Part shown: piece after piece, positions 49,633-57,424 of the stretch
Layout of the letters: every line of letters begins with the position of its first letter
How positions within the stretch are numbered: the first letter of the stretch is position 1
Assembly (NCBI RefSeq): GCF_014698475.1
Contig: NZ_JACJTB010000022.1
Coordinates: 1-64,000, forward strand
From: Nostoc spongiaeforme FACHB-130
GTDB taxonomy: Bacteria > Cyanobacteriota > Cyanobacteriia > Cyanobacteriales > Nostocaceae
Length of the DNA stretch: 64,000 nt
Reading direction: 5' to 3'
The notes under the pieces: generated by a model
Seen by the model: the letters and a program-made list of their open reading frames with translations, nothing else
What the model was told of the DNA's origin: nothing
Databases searched by the model: none
Position numbers and translations under genes: made by a program

Positions 49633-51951
49633 TTATTGAATAAAATGCAAAGATTCAATTTGATTAATTAGACTAACTTGATTAATTTCTTTCATCCATG
49701 CTTCTCTTATCTGTCTCTCCTGTTCTTGTTTACCAAATACATCAGACCAGATTTTTCCACGAACTCCTCTTAAAAAATTTCTCCATTCCTTCTGAATATC
49801 TTTTTGACGAATAACATTATCAATAAATTCCTCTATCATTGCATATACAGCTTCATTTGGTTCACATAGTAACTCTTCTAAAGCGGGTTTGATAGTATTA
49901 ATTGCTTTATCATAGTCAATTTCCAAAGCTGTTAAAATATCCTCGGCAGTAGTATCTTTTGAAACAGCAAGTGTTTTATCGGGCTGTTCTAAAAATTGTT
50001 CATGCTGCCCTGTCATAGGAGTTATATTTGTGAGTCCATCTAAATGCTGACGAATTCGTGGAAGAATTAAGCCACGATAAGATAGTCTAAAATTTGCGAA
50101 AATTTGAAAGCCAGATTTTAATTTTTCTAAACGTTCGGGAATGATATTAGCTATTTCTACAAAAAAATCTGAGCCTTCAGATTCACTTAAAACGCTTAAG
50201 CCTCCTTTTGACTTTAAAACTTCAACAACTTGATTTTTAACTAACTCAACTGTACGTGTTAGATTTTCATCTAAAGACAAAAAATTATGAGATATTAACA
50301 CTCTGAGTTCATCTTGATAATCGGGATAAGCTCTAAATGCGCTGCTGATCATAATGCGATTATTAATCTCTTGTAACGCACATTCTGATGACAAAATACC
50401 TTTGTCTTTTTCACAACTTTCAATAGCTGAGATAACCCCTTCGTGTAATTCTTCATCAGGTACTTGACGCTGATACCAAAGATGTACTCTTAATTCTTGA
50501 AGTCCTAAAGCTATATCCTTCCACCAACCACTATTATCATTCCCAAAAAGTTCGCTGAAAGTCTCTTCCACTTCTATATAATCGTTTTCTGAGTCTTTAG
50601 GTAAAACCATTTTTGCTTTGCTCAAGACGGCATTAATAGATTCATAAATTTCTACTAAACGCTTTTGGCAAGCACTAGAATATTTTTGATCTAGAACATC
50701 AATATTTTGGGTTAGATATTCTAGAAGTTTATTTAATAGTTGATTAGTTTCTTGGTCATTAGCGCAATTAACAATTAAAGATTTCTCAACTGTAATATAT
50801 TTTTCTGTAATTGACTCCAACAAATCTTGACAATTTTTCAAATTATCTCCATTACTTGATTGTGGCTGAGTTTGATTAAGTACTAGAAAAGACCATAAAT
50901 TAATAGGTAAATCTATTAAAGCTGAACGAGCAGCATCATATAATTTAACATCTACATCTGCCCAATAGTCTCCAGCAGACTTAGGCATTCTAACAAACAA
51001 GACAAAATCAATGTCGTTGCCTAATGCTTTAATTAGCCTATTCTCATCTCCAAGTCCTGTATCGCCTAATCCTGGCATATCTACTAAAGCAATTTTACCA
51101 ACATGAGAATTAGGAAATGTGCAAGTAATTTTAACTTCTTTAACCGCTAAATAATTAAAGAAAACCCTTTGTCCATCAGGTGTGTCTTGAGCTACATATT
51201 CTCGAATTTGATGTTTTTTAATTGTTAAAGGGGAAGTTTCTTTTAAAAGATGACGATATTTATTTAAGTGAGAATGATATCTTTTCAGGTGTTCATACAT
51301 TGCTCCTGGCTCTGCATAACCAGGGATATCTTCAGGCAATGGATGTAAAGGGCTGCTTGCAAATTCCTCTATGCTAAGAGGTTTCGCTCCTAAACGAAGT
51401 TTCTCATAGTAAGGAGCAATTACTTCATTTAAAAATGATAGTTCACTATGAAACCATACTTCGCCATAGGTATCTACATTTGGATTGTGATGAATAGTAC
51501 TCCGAACTCCTGTACAATGCTGCCTGTCTCCATCGGGAATTTCTGCTGGGCTTAAACCAGTTAGACTTTGTAGGAGACGACTTTTTCCTTGTCTTGCACG
51601 CCCTATAACTCCGATATTTAGACTATCACGAGAAAAACGATTTTTTAGCTTAGTTAAAGTTTCTAATTCAGAGGCAATAGTTAATTGAATTTTAGAAAAA
51701 TCAATTTCTTTAAGTCTACCAATTACAGCCAAATCATCAACTTGGGTTAAAAGATAATTGCGGCGCTCATCAAGTTGTTGTATCGCAGCAGAAATAATTT
51801 TTAAATTCCCTTCTACTCTTTCAATTCTCTGAGCCAGAGGTTTACGCTTTTCAATAATGTTGGTGATGCTTGTCGTTATATCCATTAGATAACTTATGGG
51901 TCTAGTTAAGGGCATTAAATCAGTATATTTGGTTACTTTTGTATCCGCCAC
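49633..51951 (-). CDS. dynamin-like large GTPase, 772 aa
   Basis: An N-terminal coiled-coil region (about 20-100) precedes a GTPase core: G1 GVIGRARQGKSRLLQSL (about 112-128), a G2-like CTGVRST and G3 VDMPGLGDTG (about 291). The expected G4 NKxD position reads FLVLNQTQPQ, so base recognition may differ. A long helical C-terminal part fits a dynamin-type stalk. There is no obvious transmembrane segment. Bacterial dynamin-like proteins act on membranes and several protect against phage. The close pairing with a second GTPase and an ABC exporter is unusual. Confidence 0.72.
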   Translation of the reverse strand: MADTKVTKYTDLMPLTRPISYLMDITTSITNIIEKRKPLAQRIERVEGNLKIISAAIQQLDERRNYLLTQVDDLAVIGRLKEIDFSKIQLTIASELETLTKLKNRFSRDSLNIGVIGRARQGKSRLLQSLTGLSPAEIPDGDRQHCTGVRSTIHHNPNVDTYGEVWFHSELSFLNEVIAPYYEKLRLGAKPLSIEEFASSPLHPLPEDIPGYAEPGAMYEHLKRYHSHLNKYRHLLKETSPLTIKKHQIREYVAQDTPDGQRVFFNYLAVKEVKITCTFPNSHVGKIALVDMPGLGDTGLGDENRLIKALGNDIDFVLFVRMPKSAGDYWADVDVKLYDAARSALIDLPINLWSFLVLNQTQPQSSNGDNLKNCQDLLESITEKYITVEKSLIVNCANDQETNQLLNKLLEYLTQNIDVLDQKYSSACQKRLVEIYESINAVLSKAKMVLPKDSENDYIEVEETFSELFGNDNSGWWKDIALGLQELRVHLWYQRQVPDEELHEGVISAIESCEKDKGILSSECALQEINNRIMISSAFRAYPDYQDELRVLISHNFLSLDENLTRTVELVKNQVVEVLKSKGGLSVLSESEGSDFFVEIANIIPERLEKLKSGFQIFANFRLSYRGLILPRIRQHLDGLTNITPMTGQHEQFLEQPDKTLAVSKDTTAEDILTALEIDYDKAINTIKPALEELLCEPNEAVYAMIEEFIDNVIRQKDIQKEWRNFLRGVRGKIWSDVFGKQEQERQIREAWMKEINQVSLINQIESLHFIQ

Positions 51952-52075
51952 ATATTTATATGTAGATTGTTTACGCAGCAGGCGTGAGAATCATTATGGT
52001 ATTTGTTTACGCATTGTATAATTGCAATATTTATTACTTATTAATCTAAGACGCTGAGAATTTATTGATGTCATA

Positions 52076-53551
52076 TCAACTGATTGCACGATTGCGCTGA
52101 TATGCCCAGATTGCCAGAAAACTAGTAATACATATACTCCAGGCAAACCATTCTAGATGTATCGCTAGATAAGTATTGTAAAATTCAGAAGCTTGTAGAT
52201 GCCCTGCCCAAATTAAAATTTGAGCGTAGTGATAAAAGGGTGAGAAGGGGATTAAATTCTGTAACCACTCTGGCATTCCAGGTAATGGTATACTACCAGA
52301 ACTAAACATAGCCAGACCAATAATAAATGCACTGACTAAAGAAATAATATTTGCCTCCAATATATAACCAATAAAGAAACCAAAGATGGCAAAAGGAATA
52401 ATCCCTAAAATTAGGCTAAAGAATAATATTACCCAGTTTAAAAAAGGTTGATTAATACCAACTTTGAATATTCCCAAGCTAAACATTAAGCTTATGCCTA
52501 AAGTAGAGATAATAAAAGCAATAACAACTTTTGAGGTTAAATATATCCAAGCTGGTAAAGGAGTGATTCTGAGCAGTTTAATCCACCCTTGTTTACGCTC
52601 ATTTGCAATTTGTATACTAAGCGTTTGAATTGCAACTATAAGCAGGGTGATAGTTGCAAGACCTATCATATAAGATATAGCATTTGGATCATTTCTTGGG
52701 ATAAGTGCTATAACGCTATATAATGCCAACATACTTAGCAAAAATCCAGGTTGACGAATTAATTTTAATAACTCTACCTTTGTCTGACCAAACAACATAG
52801 ATAATAAATGTAATGCTTTGGCAACAGGGTTTTCAAAATGAGAGCAATTATCTGTAGTTACTAGTGATGACTGTTGAATTTGTTCAAACCTTTCAGTACG
52901 AGTTTCTTGAATCTGCCCATTACTAAGTGTCAAAGTTCGAGTGGCTAAATCAGATATAGCATCTGCATCTGATTCAATATGACTAACTAGCAGAATAGTT
53001 TTTCCTTCATTCGTAAAATCTCGTATTTGCTGTAGAACTCTAGCCCGTGCTTGAGGATCTAGCCCTGTAGTTGGCTCGTCTAAAATTAACAACTCAGGAT
53101 TACCTGCAATTGCTAGTGCAAAATAAAGCGATCTTTCTTCTCCTCCACTTAGCTTGTCAGAAGAAGCCCAACTATAGCGTTTATGCTCTAATTTACTTCT
53201 CGTTAGCAGTTCTTGAACAGAATATGATTTTAGATAAAAACTCCGAATAAGATTAATAGTTTCCTCAACTTTCAAACTTTCTGGCGCTCTAGTTTTTTGT
53301 AACATTAAACCGAGCTTAAGCTTAGATTCTGGTTGCTCAGGAGAGTAATTAAAAACTGTAACTGTACCTGATTCAGGCATTTGTAAACCTAATATTAGGT
53401 TAATTAAAGTTGTTTTTCCTGCTCCCATTTCACCTTTGAGGATAATGAATTCGCCAGCTTGGATAGACAGGTTAACATTATCTAGAATTTTACGCTGCTT
53501 TCCACTTTCCTCAAAAGATTTAGTAACATTCTTAAGTTCAACGATATTCAT
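52076..53551 (-). CDS. fused ABC exporter (ATPase plus ABC-2 permease), 491 aa
   Basis: The ATG at 53551 (MNIVELKNVTKSFEESGKQR) is preferred over the 5' extension to 53611, because an AGGA precedes it and the longer form would overlap the upstream gene. The ATPase has Walker A GEMGAGKTTLIN (about 40), the signature LSGGEERSLYFALAI, Walker B LLILDEPTTGLDPQ and the H-loop VSHIES. Six hydrophobic segments from about residue 255 form an ABC-2-type permease. A homodimer would make a full exporter, like drug or lipid transporters. Possible substrates are a lipid or a small peptide; the small membrane protein directly upstream is a candidate. Confidence 0.82.
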   Translation of the reverse strand: MNIVELKNVTKSFEESGKQRKILDNVNLSIQAGEFIILKGEMGAGKTTLINLILGLQMPESGTVTVFNYSPEQPESKLKLGLMLQKTRAPESLKVEETINLIRSFYLKSYSVQELLTRSKLEHKRYSWASSDKLSGGEERSLYFALAIAGNPELLILDEPTTGLDPQARARVLQQIRDFTNEGKTILLVSHIESDADAISDLATRTLTLSNGQIQETRTERFEQIQQSSLVTTDNCSHFENPVAKALHLLSMLFGQTKVELLKLIRQPGFLLSMLALYSVIALIPRNDPNAISYMIGLATITLLIVAIQTLSIQIANERKQGWIKLLRITPLPAWIYLTSKVVIAFIISTLGISLMFSLGIFKVGINQPFLNWVILFFSLILGIIPFAIFGFFIGYILEANIISLVSAFIIGLAMFSSGSIPLPGMPEWLQNLIPFSPFYHYAQILIWAGHLQASEFYNTYLAIHLEWFAWSICITSFLAIWAYQRNRAIS

Positions 53552-53573
53552 GAGTAATAATCCTAAAAACTTT

Positions 53574-53876
53574 TTAGAGCCAAAATCTAAGAGCAACCCA
53601 AGCAAGTACACCTACAACTGCTGCTGGGGCCAAAGGAGTACCAAAAACTGCTGTCAGAGAAATAGTTGTTAAAAATCCAACAATAATTGTTGAAAGCTCG
53701 TATCCAGTTTTATGAATGTCAGGTTGGCAGGAAATACTAAACCAGCAATCAGAATGGGAGCTAATCAAGTAGATAATACTAGCTGCAAAAGCTAGAATCA
53801 CAATAATTCTAATTAAATCTGTTGAAATAATAGAGCTTGATTGAGAGTTTTGATTTGAATTGTCTTGGGAGTTCAT
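53574..53876 (-). CDS. small membrane protein, 100 aa
   Basis: The polar, Ser/Asn/Gln-rich first 18 residues are followed by a membrane helix (IRIIVILAFAASIIYLIS). A short cysteine-containing loop (DCWFSISCQ) comes next, and a C-terminal hydrophobic hairpin (about 62-98) contains GTPLAPAAVVGVLAWVAL. A similar end (GVPLPAAIALGSATATG) closes the Big2-repeat protein encoded upstream. It ends 22 bp before the ABC exporter start. It could be a transporter partner, a substrate, or a subunit of a membrane complex with the Big2 protein. Confidence 0.6.
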   Translation of the reverse strand: MNSQDNSNQNSQSSSIISTDLIRIIVILAFAASIIYLISSHSDCWFSISCQPDIHKTGYELSTIIVGFLTTISLTAVFGTPLAPAAVVGVLAWVALRFWL

Positions 53877-53933
53877 GATTGTGCCTTAAACGACATGAAA
53901 TTTCAAAAGTCAAGAGAAAAGTCAAGATAATAC

Positions 53934-55331
53934 TCAACGGCAAAAGAATGGGTCTACCGCTTGCCAATTATGTATTCCTGTAGCTGTTGCTGAACCTAAA
54001 GCTATAGCGGCTGGTAAGGGTACACCAACTAATGTTGCTCCAGCAGTTACAATTGAGCCAGTACTAATAGCAAGCCAATCTATTCCTCTAGGAATTTTGA
54101 GCTTAATACTTGCGCTTTGGTCAGAGTTTTGTGTTGAAGTAGCAATAATTTGTACTTCCCCTTTAGATTTTGCAGTTACAAAACCGTCGCTATCAACAGT
54201 TGCAATTTGGTCATTACTAGAAGACCAATATACAGTCTTATCAATCGAGCCTATACCTTTAACTGTCGAACACAATTTAGCTGTATTGTTAATGTCAAGC
54301 TCAAGTTGTTTAGGATACACAGCAATATAATTAACAATCGCTGGCAAAACCTCTAACTGAATTAGTGCTTTTTTACTATTATTTTGGTTAGATATTGCTG
54401 TAATCGTGACACTGCCAGGTGACATTGCCTCTAATTCTGCTGTGTGTCCGTGTCCAAGAATTATTGCTACATCTGAATTGCTAGAAGACCAAGTAATATC
54501 TTCGCTATCACTTCCTAACCCTATAACTGTTGCAGATATTGTCTTAATTTCTCCGACTCTCCAATCATTGATTGGTTCATTATCATTAATAATGACTTCA
54601 TCAATAATGACATTATGAGAAATTTTAAGTTTAGTACTTATACTTTTGTGACTATCTTCTTTGGAAACCGCTTGAATAGTAGTTTCACCTTGGGCAACAG
54701 CTTGAACTAAACCACTGTTATCAACAGTAGCAATTTCTTTGTTAGCGGATGACCAATTAACCCTAGTATCAAAGCTACCAAAACCATTAACCTTAGAGAT
54801 TAATGTTCGAGTTTGACCTACCTCAAGTGCAAGACTTTTAGGTTGAATTTCAATATTGGTAATACCTTCCACCAAAAAGTTAACAGTGTCACTTTTAGTT
54901 TTGTCTTTTTTAGAAGTTGCTGTAATCCTTACTGTACCAGGGGCAACTGCAATAATTTGTCCTAGAGAATTAACCCCTGCAACTTTTTCATTACTTGAAA
55001 TCCATTTTACTCCTCGATCTACTGCTCTTGCATTTCTAAGTTCATTTTTGAGTTGTACATCAGCTTTAAGTTGTAGTGACTTTCCTACTTTTAAATTTAA
55101 TTCTTTAGGGCTGACAGTGACTTTCTCAATAGGGCAGCGATCTCCTCCCCAGTTTACCAAAGGAAAACAAGAATGTTGTATATTCCAAGTCTGCATTAGG
55201 ATTAAGGGTGTCCACAGCAAAACTAGGATGAGAAACAAATGTCGTGATAGAAACTTAAGAACACTGTGAGCAGTCTTTTTCCCATCCTGTTGATTGACAA
55301 GTTCAATCAAATTCGTATGAAAAGCATTCAT
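53934..55331 (-). CDS. membrane protein with four Big2/Ig-like repeats, 465 aa
   Basis: A cytoplasmic N terminus of about 30 residues is followed by a signal anchor (FLILVLLWTPLILMQTW, about 31-48). Four Ig-like Big2 domains follow from about 65 to 415, each with an unmistakable pair such as VNWSSANKEIATVDNSG and a TIQA-type beta end. A final hydrophobic hairpin (STGSIVTAGATLVGVPLPAA and on) occupies about 420-455. The domains should lie outside the cell or in the periplasm. Big2 domains often bind surfaces or phage-related structures. This is the first gene of the 55331-46714 series. Confidence 0.75.
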   Translation of the reverse strand: MNAFHTNLIELVNQQDGKKTAHSVLKFLSRHLFLILVLLWTPLILMQTWNIQHSCFPLVNWGGDRCPIEKVTVSPKELNLKVGKSLQLKADVQLKNELRNARAVDRGVKWISSNEKVAGVNSLGQIIAVAPGTVRITATSKKDKTKSDTVNFLVEGITNIEIQPKSLALEVGQTRTLISKVNGFGSFDTRVNWSSANKEIATVDNSGLVQAVAQGETTIQAVSKEDSHKSISTKLKISHNVIIDEVIINDNEPINDWRVGEIKTISATVIGLGSDSEDITWSSSNSDVAIILGHGHTAELEAMSPGSVTITAISNQNNSKKALIQLEVLPAIVNYIAVYPKQLELDINNTAKLCSTVKGIGSIDKTVYWSSSNDQIATVDSDGFVTAKSKGEVQIIATSTQNSDQSASIKLKIPRGIDWLAISTGSIVTAGATLVGVPLPAAIALGSATATGIHNWQAVDPFFCR

Positions 55332-55596
55332 GATAGTTCAGTAGTAAAGTAGATACATACTTGCTTTCTTATATTTCCCAAATTATAGTTATGATTAACA
55401 AAATGATGAAATTAATTTAGTAAGTAGAAAATTAAACAGAGCAATTATACTAACAATGATCATTTTTATGATTTCTTCATTTAGAGTCACTAATTTGTAT
55501 TCTTTACTTTTATATATAATTTATATTTTTAATACATATTAAAAATATAAATTATGCTTAATTATCTATTCTCTAGCTAATAATTTAAAACAATAA
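55332..55596. promoter_or_regulatory. AT-rich spacer between two minus-strand operons
   Basis: The 265-bp spacer is strongly AT-rich and must hold the terminator of the EVE/NurA/HerA operon and the promoter of the Big2 operon. It contains the perfect 40-bp palindrome described at 55516-55555. No clear -35/-10 pair stands out because of the composition. Confidence 0.45.
55516..55555. terminator. perfect 19-bp inverted repeat, AT-only arms
   Basis: The left arm ataatttatatttttaata (55516-55534) and right arm tattaaaaatataaattat (55537-55555) are perfect reverse complements with a CA centre. It lies 42 bp beyond the minus-strand EVE stop codon, suiting a hairpin terminator, although the stem has no G-C pairs. 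A protein-binding palindrome is an alternative. Confidence 0.55.
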
Positions 55597-56019
55597 CTAT
55601 CCTTTCAACTCGTGTACACGTTGCCATTCTTGCTGTGTAATCTTGTAATTTGTGGCGTTCGGCTGACGAATTACAATCAAATTTTTCAATACAGGATCAA
55701 GCTTGAGGTCTTCGCGTAGCAGTGGCTTTTCTATCAACTTGCTAGTAAAGCGAATCTTGCTACAAGGTGTTACACCAATACGGCTGCTATCTATCCAGTA
55801 GCCAATGTCAGGAGGGTTAGTGATAATCTTAGGGGATTCAGTAATCTCTGCGATCGCATATATCCCAGCCTTATCCCCAGATTTCCAAATCAGTACTCCA
55901 TCACCAGCAACCATGTCCTTTGCATAGCGCGTTGCCAGCCACGGCATCTGCTCAAAGTCGCGGATACCTTCAATGATGCGGTAATACTTGGGGTTGCCTT
56001 GAAATAGCCAGTATGCCAT
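55597..56019 (-). CDS. EVE-domain protein, 140 aa
   Basis: The full length matches a single EVE (PUA-like) domain: MAYWLFQGNPKYYRIIEGIR at the start, a GDGVLIWKSGDKAGIYAIAE core and a basic C-terminal end. EVE proteins bind modified bases in DNA or RNA and are often located next to restriction-like genes, where they are thought to sense modified phage DNA. It is the last gene of the Mod-Res-HerA-NurA series, 34 bp after nurA. Fits a modified-base reader for that system, by context. Confidence 0.85.
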   Translation of the reverse strand: MAYWLFQGNPKYYRIIEGIRDFEQMPWLATRYAKDMVAGDGVLIWKSGDKAGIYAIAEITESPKIITNPPDIGYWIDSSRIGVTPCSKIRFTSKLIEKPLLREDLKLDPVLKNLIVIRQPNATNYKITQQEWQRVHELKG

Positions 56020-56053
56020 TACTTTTCACTTTTTAACTTGCAAGATATGATTT

Positions 56054-57409
56054 TTATTTACCAATTGCTTGACTAGCAAATTTTTGAAGTATACGTTGAC
56101 TTGGATGAGCAGAGAGACTGACCAATTTATTGACAAGAGCTACAGGGAAAAGTGCAGAGTCATACATATCACAGTGGAGAGCCTCTACATTTGCCAATAT
56201 TACTTGTAAATTTGGTAAATCATTTTCAGTAGGAGTCTTTTTGAGTTCTCTAACTGGTACTGAAACAATGTGCATCTGTCCACCACGAGTTTTAAAAATA
56301 ACCTTATGTCCGTAGTTGCTAGTAGAGGCATACGGACGGCTGGGATCTCCTGCTCCGGGTAAGATGTATCGATATATGTATTCATCTGTTAAGATTACAG
56401 CTTCGCCAAAGTTTAAAGTTTTTTGGATTTCATGAGCGTGATCTACAAATGCACCACTTTTTTCCAAACCAGCAAGAAGAATATTCTGTTTATTCAAAAG
56501 CCAGTTTATTAGATCACGCATTGGTCTATGTAAACCAGCTGTCTGACCAAAAAAGCCTGTTGAACCGTCTTTGATAAAAAAGATTTTTTTCAGTATATCA
56601 GGCTGAGTGTTAAATAACTGGCGAATCAAATGAATAATAATGATATGTTCAATCACATTTACTAGATAACCTAATATTCCACCAGCCCCTGTTTCCTCAT
56701 CAATAAGTTCATTTAAACGAAAAATATCCGTCAAATAAATTATTCCTCCTGTCTCTGGACAAGGGAAGGTGTAATCTTTACTCATGTTTTTCTCTGATAA
56801 AGTAACTGGATTACCAGTTGGGCTGAGAGGATTGGTAGCTAAAAGCCAGTTTTTATCTTCTTCAGTTCTTTGTCCTCCTTTATAACGACGAAAAACAAAC
56901 CATGCTAAAGTATCAATTAAACTTTTACTTTCATCTAATGTATTTTTAGTAAAAAATTCAAAAATAGTTTTTAAAACACTTCCTTGAAGCGTATTTTCAT
57001 CTTTTAGACGAATATTTTTAGTAGGCAATGCTAGTTTAAGCCTGTTAATATTCTTGAGTTTTACCATGTCTTCTGGCGCAATAAAAGCACTAGAATCAAT
57101 CTGAATTAAATCTTCCTGTTTAAAAAATAATGCACCAAATTGTAAAAAATGGATACTCCGAGAGGGGAAATCCTTATCTAAAATAGCTTCAGTATAGCCT
57201 CCATCCACGGCTATAATTGCTTCAACCGGATTATTATCAGGTGGTGTAAAGTTAAAAATTAAATCTGATAAGGGAATATCTTCTGCACGAGGTGGTATGT
57301 AAATACGTTCCATCAATGCTTGCACCTCTGAATCATTAATGAGGTGATGATGAGATGCTTTACTTGCAGCCTCAAACGGACGACGGTTACTTTTACTAGA
57401 ATAGCCCAT
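56054..57409 (-). CDS. nurA: NurA-domain nuclease, 451 aa
   Basis: The NurA-type nuclease motifs are visible: VEAIIAVDGGYTEA (first Asp, about 68), a middle segment with IFFIKDGSTGFFGQ (about 290, Asp) and GLEKSGAFVDHAH (about 330). NurA is a 5'-3' exo/endonuclease that works with the HerA hexamer, and the gene directly upstream encodes HerA (15-bp gap). The protein is longer than archaeal NurA, with a variable region between motifs. The pair would resect or destroy DNA, here most likely in defence. Confidence 0.78.
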   Translation of the reverse strand: MGYSSKSNRRPFEAASKASHHHLINDSEVQALMERIYIPPRAEDIPLSDLIFNFTPPDNNPVEAIIAVDGGYTEAILDKDFPSRSIHFLQFGALFFKQEDLIQIDSSAFIAPEDMVKLKNINRLKLALPTKNIRLKDENTLQGSVLKTIFEFFTKNTLDESKSLIDTLAWFVFRRYKGGQRTEEDKNWLLATNPLSPTGNPVTLSEKNMSKDYTFPCPETGGIIYLTDIFRLNELIDEETGAGGILGYLVNVIEHIIIIHLIRQLFNTQPDILKKIFFIKDGSTGFFGQTAGLHRPMRDLINWLLNKQNILLAGLEKSGAFVDHAHEIQKTLNFGEAVILTDEYIYRYILPGAGDPSRPYASTSNYGHKVIFKTRGGQMHIVSVPVRELKKTPTENDLPNLQVILANVEALHCDMYDSALFPVALVNKLVSLSAHPSQRILQKFASQAIGK

Positions 57410-57424
57410 ACACTTTTTATACTA

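Noticed and set aside
53552-53611. Start of the ABC exporter at 53611
   Set aside because: It would overlap the upstream gene's coding end and add a non-homologous hydrophobic stretch; the ATG at 53551 has an AGGA at suitable distance.
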